The notes: generated from the letters alone by a model not told the origin. A stretch of DNA of 19,939 nt from Avimuribaculum sp964395975 (GCA_964395975.1 CAYNBZ010000043.1:1-19939); one strand, 5' to 3'; numbered from the stretch's first letter, positions 1-6,552 are shown. Program-made: numbers and translations.

Positions 1-12
1 ATCGATAGAGAC

Positions 13-58
13 AACAAAAAAGGGCGACCCGTCAGTCGGTACTGACTTTTGGGTCGGC
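13..58 (-). terminator. Strong intrinsic terminator with no obvious parent gene
   Basis: On the minus strand CGACCC (56-51), a bulged AAAA, GTCAGT, loop ACCG, ACTGAC and GGGTCG form a 12-bp hairpin (25-56). It is followed by CCC and a U6-GUUGU tract (plus-strand A run 16-21). This is a textbook factor-independent terminator for minus-strand transcription. The only minus-strand gene upstream is tRNA-Pro, which already has its own terminator at 271-324. It may therefore be a tandem terminator or mark the end of an unannotated RNA. Confidence 0.7.
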
Positions 59-264
59 CACCTGTCAGTTTTTCTGTGCCGATGAAATTGGAAATATGCG
101 GATGTTAAAAATTTACAGAATTATCTAAGAGCAGTAGAAATTTAATGCTTTAGTTTTGAGATATCATTGTTGTACTTTATGAGCAATGGAGTTTACTTGA
201 TTGAGAGAAGCAAGATCAAAATAGATTTCCGAAAATTATATATTTTTCAAGAGCCAAAAGACAT
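59..264. other. Spacer between two minus-strand terminators
   Basis: About 200 A/T-rich bases with no convincing ORF. A plus-strand frame that opens here runs antisense through the tRNA and is not credible. Minus-strand near-matches to the -7 box exist (a TAATTTTC and a TAATTCTG) but neither is exact. I see no recognisable gene. Confidence 0.5.
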
Positions 265-270
265 CTATGA

Positions 271-324
271 AAAGAAGAAAAGCACCATCTACCATTGTGG
301 AAACAATTGGTTGACAGTGCTTTT
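271..324 (-). terminator. Intrinsic terminator of tRNA-Pro
   Basis: On the minus strand AAAAGCAC (324-317) pairs with GTGCTTTT (285-278). The interior extends the hairpin with ACC, a bulged A, and ATTGT pairing with ACAATGGT around a TTCC loop. A T-rich tract (CTTCTTTT) follows. It starts 8 nt after the 3' end of the tRNA, so it is the natural end of that transcript. Confidence 0.7.
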
Positions 325-332
325 AATGATTG

Positions 333-407
333 TCGGGGTGGCGGGATTCGAACTCGCGACCCCCTGCTCCCAAAGCAGGTGCGCTAACCGGACTGCGCTA
401 CACCCCG
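333..407 (-). tRNA. tRNA-Pro, anticodon UGG
   Basis: The reverse strand folds into a complete 75-nt cloverleaf. The acceptor stem is CGGGGTG/CACCCCG with discriminator A and first pair C1:G72, typical of bacterial tRNA-Pro. The D stem is GCGC/GCGC. The anticodon stem CCTGC/GCAGG carries loop TTTGGGA, giving anticodon TGG. The T loop is TTCGAAT. No CCA is encoded, so it must be added after transcription. The T stem GCGAG/CCCGC contains one A-C mismatch at its fourth pair. A promoter-like TAACTTTG lies upstream and a hairpin terminator follows directly. Confidence 0.97.
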
Positions 408-440
408 AGTTGCAAACAACCATTTCGGTGAATTGCGGTG

Positions 441-448
441 CAAAGTTA
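441..448 (-). promoter_or_regulatory. Promoter -7 box of tRNA-Pro
   Basis: Minus-strand TAACTTTG matches the Bacteroidota -7 consensus TAnnTTTG. It lies about 33 nt upstream of the mature tRNA 5' end, leaving a short leader for RNase P removal. The expected upstream TTTG is only weakly matched (TTTT) at the right distance. Confidence 0.6.
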
Positions 449-607
449 CAATATTTTTTTATATTATAAAAGTATATGGAGAAAAAAACTAAATCAAAAA
501 AGTTAAAATATTACTCAAAAAATGGTATTTCATTCCTTGTACTGATTTTTTATTGTGCATAGGGGTATAAGGTTGGGGTAAAAAAATAACCCGACTCTCT
601 CAGGATG

Positions 608-631
608 CCTCCACCACATATTTGATGGAGG
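608..631 (-). terminator. Possible terminator after the discoidin-repeat gene
   Basis: CCTCCA (608-613) and TGGAGG (626-631) can form a 6-bp hairpin about 50 nt beyond the stop codon of the large minus-strand gene. The next T run on the minus strand is about 20 nt further on, so this is a weak terminator candidate. Confidence 0.35.
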
Positions 632-681
632 TTTGATGAGGGGCGGGCAATTTCTGGATTTGTTTTACCTCTTTTTATTGT

Positions 682-3600
682 TTATTTGATGACTTTAGCT
701 GTGTAAATGTTGTTTTCGCCATCTATTGCCGTGACGATGTACACACCGTTTTCGAGAGCCGATGCATCCATGCTGCTGACATAGGTGGCTGTTACTACCA
801 TTACACCGGCCATATTGTAAACTTTTACATTGCTCATCGTTGCGGGCATTACGATGGTTTCACCGACCATGAATATCTTGCCGACATTGGTGTTGCTGAT
901 GTTTTTAATGGCGGTGGTGGCATCATCGTTGTCTTCACCATATGCTTTCATTTCGAACAGGCGCAATCCCCAGCTACCATTAATAACTTGATGAGAAACA
1001 AACTTGATATATTCCATTTGGATTGTTTCGTCTTTGTAAAGCCAATCGTAACGTTCTCCACTTACGGGATTTTCCGAATTATCGTAAGGTTCCCACAGAA
1101 TCCAATCATTCTCATTGCCTGTAGTTGAGTAATAAACATCATATTTGCAAGAGCTTGCTCCCTCGAAATGGAGGCAAATTGCATCGACATTTACGGCTGT
1201 TAACAGGTTAAATCTGTAAATGAATTCTGCTTCAAATTCTTGAGCATTGTCGGCATCTTTAATAAACCAGTCGGTGTTGTCATTGCCATCTATGGCATTT
1301 TCTGCACCACGGTCGGCACCTTCGGTTTGAGATACTATTAGTCCACTGATTGGCACCAAGTTATCGCCAGATGCCACTATATTGATTTCAACTGTGTTTG
1401 AAGTCATGTTGTCTGCTTCGTAAGCAATTTGATAAGTACCCTTATCAGAGGCTTTGAACACGTTGCCGGTCATTTCTCCATTCTCTACAAGCCATAGTCC
1501 GTCGCTTTCTGTGGTGTAGTCGTTCCCAAGCTGGTCGAGCATTTGAACTGTGAATGTGTAGTTGTCATTTACATGACCGATGGTCTTGTCGGCTGTAATG
1601 CGTATTTCCGCCAATTCCGGTACTATCTCCTCGAATGTATAAATTTCAAGTTCTTTTAGATTGATGGCATAATTTGTGGCTGCGCGGGTAGTGTGTACTT
1701 TTACGTAGCGCGCTTCTATAGCTGTGGTTTGTGCAAGCCAGTCGTTTCGGTCACCGGCCATACCCACACCATCGGTTACGGTGAATGCTTCGGTGGCTTC
1801 GCTCCAATTTCTGTTGTCGGTCGAAAATGTAACGGTGTAGTCGGCTGCCGATGCTTGTTCCCACAACGTGTGGACGCAATTAACGTTGAATGTGCTACCA
1901 AGGTCAATAACTATTTCAGCATCGTAATACCATGTTGTAGTTTCTCCTGTTCCAGTACCTTGAACAGCACTTTCTGGTCTTGGGGCAATCCATGAAGTCC
2001 CTGAGTTTCCATCAATTGCATTTCCGGGAGATTGCGACCCGTCGGAATAAAATACTATACTCTTATTTTGGGCAAGATTCATAGTCGGATCGACTACTGC
2101 AATACAAATCGTGTTTGATTCGAGTTCTCCGATTTTACAATATATTTCGTATGCGCCTACCGTATTGTCTTCGATTGCATATATGTTGTCGGTCAAGGCA
2201 GTTTCAATATCGTTGACATACCACGTAGTGGTTTCGGTGATTGACATTTGGCTACCGAATTGGTCGATACCTGACACCGACAGCGAAACTTCTTTGGTTT
2301 CGGATGTGGTGTAGAATCCGCACACATCAGCCGAAATTGAAATGTCTGTTAACGTGCGGGCTGAATTATTGAAAGCTTGTACTTCAAATAGCTTGACTCC
2401 CCAAGAATTGTTGAAAGGTTTCGTAACGCTGATTTTTATATATTTTGCAGTTACGTCCTCACCTTCGAGCCAGTCATGGCGGTTGGCTCCGGCACCTCCT
2501 GTGCCATCGGTTATGGAGTAGTTGGCAGATGCCCCGGTGTATTCCGAGCCATCGAAAGAGAATGTAACAGTATAGTCAACGGCTGATGCACCTTCCCAGT
2601 AGGAATGTATGCAATTAAACGTTTTTTCGCTGCCCAAGTCGATTATAAGTTCTTGAGAAGTCGCATAGTTGCCATCTTCTGTCAATTCAAGCCCTTCGGG
2701 GATTATCCATTGAGTGCTGAGGTCGCCGTCAATTGCATTTTGCGGATTTTCCGTACCGTCGGTTGCGGTGGCAGTTGCTTCGGTTATGATATTTTCACCC
2801 TCAGCCTTTACGCTGATTCTTACTGTATTACTTGTAATCTCTCCTGATTTGAGGCATACGTCATATTCGCCCCGTGAGTTAAATGTGAGGGTATTGTTAT
2901 CGCTCGATACAAGTTGGCCACTTCCGCCTACAGCTGTTGCTTGCCATTGGGTTTCGTAACTGCCGGTGAACGTGTCGCCATATTGGTTATTGGCACTGAC
3001 CGTGAATGCATATGTGTCGGCAGTGGAACCTTCTGTGTTGCCGGCTGCAATGTTAAGACTTGCAAGAACGGCTGTTTCTCGGATTGTGAGCGAGCAGGTG
3101 TCGCTAACGTTACCCGAAGCGGCCGTGATGGTGTAAGTGCCTGACATTGTTCCGCTGACGGTGTTGCCATCGAATGTAAGCCCTTCGGGGTCGGAAGTGT
3201 AGCTGACCTGAGCATCGGCAATGCGGAAGTTTTGACTGTTGATTACAGCTGATGACAGGGTTGCTGTTTCATCGGAATAGATTTCTGTGGGAGAGACTCC
3301 AACCTGTATTCTTTCGGCATCGGTTGAACCTGCGGCACTATATTCACCGAAAGACTTAATGCGGAATTCCCACAAACTTGTACCGTAATTCGTCCCTCGC
3401 TCTATGGTTTGTAGTGCCACGTATCTTCCGTGTGTCTCGGTTTCTAAATCTAAATTATAAGTATATGGGAAACCTGTTGATATTTCAAAATCGATAGTTG
3501 CTGCTACAGTCCAACCACTATTGGTGAAATCATTTGTTAGATCCTCATCACTAAGTTCTGAACTCATTGCATCGGAAAGTTGTGAAGCAACGTATATTTT

Positions 3601-3876
3601 ATATTGCTTGGCATAAGCACCTTCCCATACCAATTGTATTTGATCAATGGCATAATCATTTTCAAGATCTATATATATCCATTGTCCGTCGATATGAGAA
3701 CTTTCCCAACGTGTACCTTCATCATCGTCAAAAGCTAAAGAAGCCGTGCCTGTTGAAGCTGTAGCCGGTTTATTGACAGCTACGTTTTCGGCTGGAGAAA
3801 TGTAGTCCTGCGCATTGGCTGTACCGGTAAATAATAGTAGAGCCGTAGCCACACATAAGTTATTTCTAATTTCCAT
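682..3876 (-). CDS. Secreted modular discoidin/Ig-like protein with T9SS-type C-terminal domain
   Basis: 1064 aa. A signal peptide (residues 1-22, cleavage near TANAQ) is followed by four F5/8 type C (discoidin) modules at about 28-178, 360-504, 598-747 and 838-981. Modules 2-4 carry NAIDG, and modules 1-3 an IDLG/IDLE-type strand. They are separated by Ig/BIG-like modules at about 186-266, 268-358, 506-596 and 753-836. The last 75 residues (VKVYNMAG, then LENGVYIV and a basic end) resemble a type A sorting domain of the type IX secretion system. Discoidin modules usually bind glycans or surfaces, and no catalytic domain is visible. A surface or secreted carbohydrate-binding or adhesion role is therefore an inference. 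It is monocistronic, with a 367-bp upstream spacer holding a promoter-like box. Confidence 0.85.
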   Translation of the reverse strand: MEIRNNLCVATALLLFTGTANAQDYISPAENVAVNKPATASTGTASLAFDDDEGTRWESSHIDGQWIYIDLENDYAIDQIQLVWEGAYAKQYKIYVASQLSDAMSSELSDEDLTNDFTNSGWTVAATIDFEISTGFPYTYNLDLETETHGRYVALQTIERGTNYGTSLWEFRIKSFGEYSAAGSTDAERIQVGVSPTEIYSDETATLSSAVINSQNFRIADAQVSYTSDPEGLTFDGNTVSGTMSGTYTITAASGNVSDTCSLTIRETAVLASLNIAAGNTEGSTADTYAFTVSANNQYGDTFTGSYETQWQATAVGGSGQLVSSDNNTLTFNSRGEYDVCLKSGEITSNTVRISVKAEGENIITEATATATDGTENPQNAIDGDLSTQWIIPEGLELTEDGNYATSQELIIDLGSEKTFNCIHSYWEGASAVDYTVTFSFDGSEYTGASANYSITDGTGGAGANRHDWLEGEDVTAKYIKISVTKPFNNSWGVKLFEVQAFNNSARTLTDISISADVCGFYTTSETKEVSLSVSGIDQFGSQMSITETTTWYVNDIETALTDNIYAIEDNTVGAYEIYCKIGELESNTICIAVVDPTMNLAQNKSIVFYSDGSQSPGNAIDGNSGTSWIAPRPESAVQGTGTGETTTWYYDAEIVIDLGSTFNVNCVHTLWEQASAADYTVTFSTDNRNWSEATEAFTVTDGVGMAGDRNDWLAQTTAIEARYVKVHTTRAATNYAINLKELEIYTFEEIVPELAEIRITADKTIGHVNDNYTFTVQMLDQLGNDYTTESDGLWLVENGEMTGNVFKASDKGTYQIAYEADNMTSNTVEINIVASGDNLVPISGLIVSQTEGADRGAENAIDGNDNTDWFIKDADNAQEFEAEFIYRFNLLTAVNVDAICLHFEGASSCKYDVYYSTTGNENDWILWEPYDNSENPVSGERYDWLYKDETIQMEYIKFVSHQVINGSWGLRLFEMKAYGEDNDDATTAIKNISNTNVGKIFMVGETIVMPATMSNVKVYNMAGVMVVTATYVSSMDASALENGVYIVTAIDGENNIYTAKVIK

Positions 3877-3970
3877 TTGTTAAGAGTTTAAGGGTTATTA
3901 TGTTTTTGGTAATTAAAAAGCGATAAGTATAAAAATGATGATTCTTACTCTTGCGCGAAATGGTTATTTA

Positions 3971-3978
3971 CAAAAATA
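3971..3978 (-). promoter_or_regulatory. Putative -7 box of the discoidin-repeat gene
   Basis: Minus-strand TATTTTTG fits TAnnTTTG. It lies about 95 nt upstream of the ATG, giving a leader of roughly 90 nt. No clear TTTG is present about 20 nt further upstream, so confidence is moderate. Confidence 0.45.
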
Positions 3979-4069
3979 GCACTATATACCCTCTGGCGCA
4001 TTGTACTTTTACTCACTAAAAACTCAACATCACCCTATACAAATAGATTTTAATAAAATTCTAATTATC

Positions 4070-4095
4070 TATGCATTAATTATTTATGCATTAAT
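4070..4095. repeat. Two direct copies of TATGCATTAAT
   Basis: TATGCATTAAT occurs at 4070-4080 and 4085-4095, a 15-bp period. Each copy contains the palindromes ATGCAT and ATTAAT. They lie upstream of the putative promoter of the large secreted protein gene and could be tandem regulator sites. Chance in A/T-rich DNA is possible. Confidence 0.4.
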
Positions 4096-4127
4096 ATGCT
4101 TTATAACATATTTCATAAGTTGTATTA

Positions 4128-4156
4128 TTTCCTCATATTATAATTAAATGAGGAAA
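4128..4156. repeat. Perfect inverted repeat TTTCCTCAT / ATGAGGAAA
   Basis: The 9-bp arms at 4128-4136 and 4148-4156 are separated by 11 A/T bases. The right arm contains the start codon of the small ORF at 4148. Transcribed rightward, the hairpin would bury that start. No T run follows on either strand, so a terminator is unlikely. Confidence 0.55.
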
Positions 4157-4255
4157 TTGCAGATATTGATAGTGATTGTTGTGCTAACTGCTTGCGCACG
4201 TGTAGCTGTTTGTGAAATGGATGGAGGATTTGTGGTGTGTTTTTCAGTGATATGA
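4148..4255 (+). CDS. Possible 35-aa lipoprotein-like small ORF
   Basis: ATG at 4148 opens a 35-codon frame beginning MRKLQILIVIVVLTACARV. It has a basic n-region, a hydrophobic core and a textbook lipobox LTAC, giving a lipidated Cys at residue 16 and a mature peptide of 20 residues. The frame ends 12 nt inside the 3' end of the convergent phosphatase gene. No exact plus-strand -7 box is seen upstream. It could be a genuine microprotein, the remnant of a larger lipoprotein gene, or chance. The start lies inside an inverted repeat. Confidence 0.3.
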   Translation: MRKLQILIVIVVLTACARVAVCEMDGGFVVCFSVI

Positions 4256-4759
4256 TATGTTTAGCATTTTGCAAAGGTTGTCAAGCATACTTGCGCAAGC
4301 GTCTTCAAGCAGGTCGAGAACAAGTTCAAAGCCCTCGGCTCCATCATAGTAGGGATCGGGTATGCAGTCGTTATTGGGATGGAATCTGAAGAATTTGGCA
4401 ATTTCCACCACTTTCTGTTCATCCGTTATTTCTTTTATGCTACGTAATCCATATAGGTTGCTGCGCTCCATTATCACGATGAGGTCGAATGTTTTGAAAT
4501 CCTCACTTGTAACTTGCCTGCTGCGGTGTGTAAGATTGTAACCACGCCGTTGAGCATGTATGCGCATTCTGTGGTCTGGCAGGCTGCCGGCATGTCCGCC
4601 ATATGTCCCGGCCGAATCTATATAGAAGTGGTCTTGCAAGCCGTGTTCGGCAATCATTTTTTCCATTATGCCTTGTGCTGCCGGCGAGCGGCATATATTC
4701 CCGAGACACACAAACAGGATGCTGTATTTCTTATTATTCAATGAGTTATATTCTTTCAT
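4244..4759 (-). CDS. Low-molecular-weight protein-tyrosine phosphatase
   Basis: 171 aa, cytosolic, close to the usual 150-170 aa of the family. The phosphate-binding loop CLGNICRS gives nucleophile Cys18 and Arg24, preceded by the ILFV strand. The general-acid motif DPYYDG begins at Asp135. The family removes phosphate from tyrosine residues and in bacteria often acts on exopolysaccharide tyrosine kinases. No kinase or polysaccharide cluster is adjacent here, so its partner is unknown. It sits alone, with a 450-bp spacer and a promoter-like TACTTTTG upstream. The ATG at 4759 fits the family's N-terminus. Its last 12 bases overlap a small convergent ORF. Confidence 0.93.
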   Translation of the reverse strand: MKEYNSLNNKKYSILFVCLGNICRSPAAQGIMEKMIAEHGLQDHFYIDSAGTYGGHAGSLPDHRMRIHAQRRGYNLTHRSRQVTSEDFKTFDLIVIMERSNLYGLRSIKEITDEQKVVEIAKFFRFHPNNDCIPDPYYDGAEGFELVLDLLEDACASMLDNLCKMLNISYH

Positions 4760-4829
4760 AGATGTTTGGTTTACATTGTGGTTTACAATATATTATTGCT
4801 GTACACATCTCTATTTTCTTAGCTTACTA

Positions 4830-4837
4830 CAAAAGTA
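4830..4837 (-). promoter_or_regulatory. Putative -7 box of the tyrosine phosphatase gene
   Basis: Minus-strand TACTTTTG matches TAnnTTTG and gives a leader of about 64 nt. No good upstream TTTG is visible. The leader contains two GGTTTACA-type repeats (plus strand near 4768-4787) of unknown meaning. Confidence 0.5.
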
Positions 4838-4898
4838 ATAAATAAAAACCGTAATGAGGTAGGTATCCTCGCTTTGAGATGCTCCAAACATGCACATA

Positions 4899-5003
4899 TT
4901 ACTGTTTCCCATTCAAGCCGATAAACTTCCATCCACGAAAACCCTCATACAAGCCACAACACAGCGGGCATTCCACGACCACAAGCAGTAAATTAGCATA
5001 CAT
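4899..5003 (-). other. 34-codon open frame, coding status doubtful
   Basis: The minus-strand frame starts MYANLLLVVVECPLCCGLYE, with a hydrophobic start and a CPLCC cluster, and ends at TAA 4901-4899. It lies between the terminator at 5045-5076 and the tyrosine phosphatase gene. A TAGTTTTA (one mismatch from the -7 consensus) is just upstream. I do not recognise it. It may be a microprotein, a fragment of a mobile repeat, or chance. Confidence 0.2.
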
Positions 5004-5044
5004 TAACGCAATAAAACTACACGAAAACCGCTAACAGGCAAAAG

Positions 5045-5076
5045 AAGAAGGTTGGCCGTTGCTGACCAACCTTCTT
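5045..5076 (-). terminator. Intrinsic terminator of the zinc-ribbon transcript
   Basis: AAGAAGGTTGG (5045-5055) and CCAACCTTCTT (5066-5076) form a perfect 11-bp stem with a 10-nt loop. On the minus strand it is followed by a pyrimidine/T-rich tract (CTTTTGCC). It lies about 135 nt beyond the stop of the zinc-ribbon membrane gene. Confidence 0.7.
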
Positions 5077-5131
5077 TATGAATGTTTCTTGCATTGAAGC
5101 CACTTAATCGAGGTATTGTTCTATTTCTGAG

Positions 5132-5200
5132 TCATTTCGGGCAACTTTCGGTTCTACTTGAAACCATGTTGCCACAACCTTTACATTTCATCAGTACCAT
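5132..5200 (-). pseudogene. Zinc-ribbon fragment ending in an opal codon at the fourth Cys position
   Basis: The 22-codon frame reads MVLMKCKGCGNM through to SCPK, then TGA. The spacing CxxC...CPxC is that of a small zinc ribbon. The TGA sits exactly where the fourth Cys (TGC/TGT) is expected. It begins 9 nt after the stop of the upstream zinc-ribbon membrane gene on the same strand, so it would be cotranscribed. Translation beyond the TGA does not resemble a known domain. A decayed duplicate of the neighbour's N-terminal ribbon is the simplest reading. Confidence 0.45.
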
Positions 5201-5209
5201 GTTTCCTTT

Positions 5210-5860
5210 TTATTTCTTATCCAACATTGCATCCCAATATCTCTTGTTCAGTCTGCGGAAAGTCTTGTGCAATTGGGGCCAATAACGGTGAAGGGCCTTT
5301 CCCATGGCACACGCCCCGACAATTATACCGAATATAAGCGCAGCCATCAAAAAGATAGGAGCCATCAAGAAGTTAATATTGCCAATGCCTAAGGCGTATA
5401 CAATGCGGATAAGAAGCACAAGAAGGAATAATCCAAGTAGTATCAGCCACCAGATTTTGAATACCCACCAAATGATTGAGTACGCAACGATTTTGAATAT
5501 CAGATTGAGGAAATAGAATATGTTGTTGATAACGTCATATTCCTCCTGCTCTTTCTTGTCCTTGCAAGTCAGATACCAAGGACCCAAAAGCCAATCAATC
5601 AATGGATATTTTTGGTACAATGCGCCTTTCGGGTAGTAGTACATCGGCCAAGGGTCACGGAAAAACCATGAATCGGATTTGAAAGGGGAATAAGGCTCTT
5701 TCTCGTTAAAGTTGTCATGTATAAAAGCCGATTCCGTATATACATCATCGCTATCGGCCTGGTTGTTTTCTTGCGCATCTTCGACAGGGCATCCACAATT
5801 TGGACAAGCCTCCATAGAACCGTCAAAAACGGTGTCACAGTCGTTACATTTGTATTTCAT
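5210..5860 (-). CDS. Zinc-ribbon membrane protein of unknown function
   Basis: 216 aa. The N-terminal zinc ribbon has Cys5, Cys8, Cys19 and Cys22 (CNDC...CPNC). An acidic linker (about 25-60) and an aromatic-rich stretch (about 64-95, WFFRDPWPMYYYP) follow. Hydrophobic segments at about 113-157 (one long or two membrane passes) and 163-185 come next, then a basic amphipathic tail rich in Arg and Trp. The layout suggests an inner-membrane protein with the ribbon and tail on the cytosolic side. Similar short ribbon-plus-membrane proteins are common in gut Bacteroidota, but I know no assigned function. No exact -7 box is found in the first 300 bases upstream; the nearest is at 6187-6194. Confidence 0.75.
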   Translation of the reverse strand: MKYKCNDCDTVFDGSMEACPNCGCPVEDAQENNQADSDDVYTESAFIHDNFNEKEPYSPFKSDSWFFRDPWPMYYYPKGALYQKYPLIDWLLGPWYLTCKDKKEQEEYDVINNIFYFLNLIFKIVAYSIIWWVFKIWWLILLGLFLLVLLIRIVYALGIGNINFLMAPIFLMAALIFGIIVGACAMGKALHRYWPQLHKTFRRLNKRYWDAMLDKK

Positions 5861-6021
5861 AGATAATCAAATGTGCACCTATGGCTCTGCGGTGCGGTTA
5901 CTGGTTACTATTAATTGTTAGGAGGGCATTAAAAAGAAAAGCGAGGCCATCATTCTACCTAATCATTGATTGAGGGCTTGGACTCCCTTTTATTAGTTGA
6001 ATAGGAGAATGAACAGCCCCA

Positions 6022-6061
6022 CTTGGATGTATTTCGTATCGGATTACGAATACAAACCAAG
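6022..6061. repeat. Imperfect 40-bp inverted repeat
   Basis: CTTGG..TGTATTTCGTA (6022-6038) is mirrored by TACGAATACA..CCAAG (6045-6061) around a short loop, with one bulged T and a small internal mismatch. No T run follows on either strand. It could be a structured leader element, a regulator site, or an end of the element that carried the neighbouring recombinase. Confidence 0.5.
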
Positions 6062-6186
6062 AGAGCGTCCTTCCCACGTTATTCCGACTAACATTCAGTG
6101 AAATTGTCCAAGTTTCACATCAACGAAATAAGCGAAAATGCGCTTTCTTTCAATATGTCCGCACTCGGCATTTGTCAAGTACGATA

Positions 6187-6194
6187 CAAAGCTA
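6187..6194 (-). promoter_or_regulatory. Promoter-like box upstream of the zinc-ribbon gene
   Basis: Minus-strand TAGCTTTG matches TAnnTTTG. It would start a transcript near 6180 with a leader of about 320 nt before the zinc-ribbon gene at 5860. No upstream TTTG is seen. Confidence 0.3.
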
Positions 6195-6218
6195 CGCATT
6201 TCTCAGGGAAGAACGCTC

Positions 6219-6236
6219 ATTTTTCTTAAGAAAAAT
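6219..6236. repeat. Perfect 18-bp palindrome ATTTTTCTTAAGAAAAAT
   Basis: This self-complementary sequence lies 9 bp beyond the end of the recombinase remnant. Position next to an integrase end suggests an old recombination or core site, or a regulator site. A/T-rich composition makes chance possible. Confidence 0.5.
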
Positions 6237-6245
6237 CAATCAATA

Positions 6246-6552
6246 TTAAGAATCAAGCAAGTTATATGTTTCAAGCAGCTCTTTTTCTCTGATACCCAAA
6301 TATATTTTAGTGACAGCCTCATTGCTGTGGTTGAACAGCTCCGACAGCCTCATCAATGCCATGTTTGCGTTTTCGCTACCGATTCGAAGACTTTCCTGCC
6401 GAATGTCTTGCGCATGCTGTGGGTGCTGAAATGCTCAAATCTCACCGTCATTCTTTATCCCCAAGGCATCATGGCATAGCCGGTATCAGCCCGTTCTTCT
6501 TCGGCGTATTGCGCTTGAGGTAGAATAAAGTCTTGAATGTCGCTCTACTCAT
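6246..6552 (-). pseudogene. Decayed tyrosine recombinase (phage-type integrase) remnant
   Basis: The intact N-terminus is MSRATFKTLFYLKRNTPKKN, the usual start of Bacteroidota integrases, followed by GLIPAMP and a stop at 6471-6469. The C-terminal catalytic part follows almost directly, split over three frames. They are LGIKNDGEI; then FSTHSMRKTFGRKVFES with the HxxR box; then ENANMALMRLSELFNHSN and VTKIYLGI with the catalytic Tyr, ending LLETYNLLDS and TAA. The core-binding domain and most of the catalytic domain are deleted, so about 100 codons' worth remains of a gene normally around 400 codons. A -7 box (TAATTTTG) is still visible upstream. It cannot be functional. Confidence 0.85.

Larger units (their letters stand above)
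5861..6245. other. Non-coding scar region between zinc-ribbon gene and recombinase remnant
   Basis: 385 bp without a convincing gene. It holds an imperfect 40-bp inverted repeat (6022-6061), a minus-strand TAGCTTTG promoter-like box (6187-6194), an 18-bp palindrome (6219-6236) and a doubtful 34-codon minus-strand frame (6095-6199, starting MRSFVSYL). The promoter-like box lies inside the start of that frame, which argues against the frame being expressed from it. Confidence 0.5.

Noticed and set aside
167..469. 100-codon plus-strand ORF over the tRNA
   Set aside because: It is antisense to a complete tRNA-Pro and its terminator, and the protein has no recognisable features.
546..586. GGGGTAAAAAAATAACCC as a terminator
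   Set aside because: The possible stem is only about four pairs around the A/T run, so it is not a convincing hairpin.
6138..6479. 113-codon plus-strand ORF
   Set aside because: It is the antisense of the recombinase remnant, whose minus-strand motifs (HxxR, catalytic Tyr) are clear.
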